The position numbers were made by a program, and so were the translations under genes. Positions 6,887 to 7,569 of a stretch of 7,569 nucleotides of DNA are shown in pieces. Where the stretch lies: NCBI GenBank assembly GCA_019245255.1, contig JAFARV010000006.1, positions 1-7,569 on the forward strand. The letters are read 5' to 3'. Each line of letters starts with the position of its first letter. Position 1 is the first letter of the stretch. The notes below the pieces were generated by a model that had not been told where the DNA came from, searched no databases, and worked only from the letters and a program-made list of their open reading frames with translations. Source of the stretch: Acidobacteriaceae bacterium. GTDB taxonomy: Bacteria; Acidobacteriota; Terriglobia; Bryobacterales; Bryobacteraceae.

Positions 6887-7569
6887 GGTGCGATGTTACC
6901 GGCTGATAACTCTGGCTGTTTTGTTGGGCTCCCTTTTGGGAGCTCAGCCGCGGCGGAAAGTAATCGTCAACGAAGACGCTTCCGGGCCCGGCGGCAGCGA
7001 CATGCAAACGCTGCTCATGATGATTCAGTCACCCGAAGTGCAAGTCCTCGGCATCACCGTTGTTACGGGCGATCAGTGGCGCGATGAAGAACTCGCGCAC
7101 ACGCTCCGCCTGCTCGAGATCATCGATCGCACCGACATTCCAGTGATGAGCGGCGCGGCGTTTCCTCTGGTGCGAACTCGCGAGGAAACCAAGCTCTGGG
7201 AGCAACGTTACGGAAAGGTAGCCTACAAAGGCGCATGGGACGAGCGGTGGTGGCACGAACCCTTCGTGATTCCCACCATGCGCGACGGACAGCCCAAAAC
7301 CAAGCCGGCCGATGAAGGCGCAGTGCAGTTTCTTATTCGGATGGTTCACAAATATCCGCACGAGGTGACGATCTACGAAGGTGGACCGATGACGAATCTT
7401 GGGCTCGCCATTTCACTCGACCCGCAGTTTCCGGAGCTTGCCCGTGAGTTGGTATTCATGGGCGGAAGCCTGAATCCCGACACCACTTACAAGGAGTTTG
7501 CCGAAAATCCCAGGCACGAATTCAACGTCTGGTTCGATCCGGAGGCAGCAGAGATCGTGCTACGAGCGC
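6879..7569 (+). CDS. Exported nucleoside-hydrolase-family protein, N-terminal part (cut by window edge)
   Basis: The frame is open from ATG 6879 (or ATG 6885) to the right edge, 230 residues. An in-frame TAA directly precedes it at 6876, and no clear Shine-Dalgarno is present. Residues 1-22 look like a signal peptide (MVMVRCYRLITLAVLLGSLLGA), so the protein is probably periplasmic or secreted. The rest matches the inosine-uridine-preferring nucleoside hydrolase family, which cleaves the N-glycosidic bond of ribonucleosides: SPEVQVLGITVVTGD at 51-65, GGPMTNLGLAISLDPQFPEL at 168-187, LVFMGGSL at 191-198 and HEFNVWFDPEAAEIVL at 213-228. The usual DxDPGxDD calcium site near the N-terminus is replaced by NEDASGPGGSDMQ (31-43), so metal binding and classical activity are uncertain. 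The later EFN motif is kept. An insert-like segment rich in Trp (W107, W120, W124, W125) lies at about 100-145. It follows the receptor gene by 19 bp, so it is probably co-transcribed with it. The substrate is unknown. Confidence 0.85.
   Translation, partial: MVMVRCYRLITLAVLLGSLLGAQPRRKVIVNEDASGPGGSDMQTLLMMIQSPEVQVLGITVVTGDQWRDEELAHTLRLLEIIDRTDIPVMSGAAFPLVRTREETKLWEQRYGKVAYKGAWDERWWHEPFVIPTMRDGQPKTKPADEGAVQFLIRMVHKYPHEVTIYEGGPMTNLGLAISLDPQFPELARELVFMGGSLNPDTTYKEFAENPRHEFNVWFDPEAAEIVLRA
6923..6948 (+). repeat. Strong stem-loop inside the signal-peptide coding region of the hydrolase gene
   Basis: GTTGGGCTCCC (6923-6933) can pair with GGGAGCTCAGC (6938-6948) around a TTTT loop. The stem has 11 pairs, nine Watson-Crick and two G-T wobbles, with a perfect GCTCCC/GGGAGC core. 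It starts about 44 nt inside the gene. No T-run follows, so a classical terminator is unlikely. It could affect mRNA processing, stability or translation between the highly coded receptor and the hydrolase, or simply reflect Leu/Gly codons of the signal peptide. Confidence 0.5.

Noticed and set aside
6860..6950. Intrinsic terminator after the receptor gene
   Set aside because: Two hairpins exist, but neither is followed by a T-run, and both overlap the hydrolase start region.
6893..7087. 64-codon plus-strand frame at the start of the hydrolase gene
   Set aside because: It overlaps in another frame the signal peptide and nucleoside-hydrolase coding sequence that shows clear family motifs.

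Overview
The window is about 7.6 kb of moderately GC-rich, densely coding bacterial DNA. It probably comes from an Acidobacteriota member. The main reason is the large outer-membrane receptor, which has a carboxypeptidase-regulatory-like N-terminal domain and an ELPLNGRDF plug motif, a type greatly expanded in that phylum. This taxonomic placement is inference from family knowledge, not from a marker gene.

Left half, minus strand (3260 down to 1): a compact three-gene ethanolamine module in the order eutB - eutC - APC-family permease. Both gene junctions are 4-base ATGA overlaps, so the genes are almost certainly co-transcribed and translationally coupled. EutB and EutC form the adenosylcobalamin-dependent ethanolamine ammonia-lyase (ethanolamine to acetaldehyde plus ammonia). 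The permease, cut by the left window edge, is the likely substrate importer. No microcompartment shell, EutA reactivase or acetaldehyde dehydrogenase gene is visible here.

Middle (3261-3430): a 170-bp divergent intergenic region. It holds a good sigma70-like promoter for the rightward gene (exact TTGACA, 17-bp spacer, CATACT) and a weaker overlapping candidate for the leftward eut operon.

Right half, plus strand: a complete 1142-residue TonB-dependent-receptor-like outer-membrane protein (3431-6859). After only 19 bp comes the start of a secreted nucleoside-hydrolase-family protein, cut by the right edge. The calcium-binding N-terminal motif of that hydrolase is strongly altered. Two inverted repeats lie at its start and in its signal-peptide region. 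The close spacing suggests the two genes form an operon, possibly for capture and processing of an extracellular nucleoside-like compound.

No RNA genes, CRISPR arrays, insertion sequences or convincing terminators were seen. The content is mostly recognisable. The least ordinary part is the receptor/hydrolase pair and its junction.
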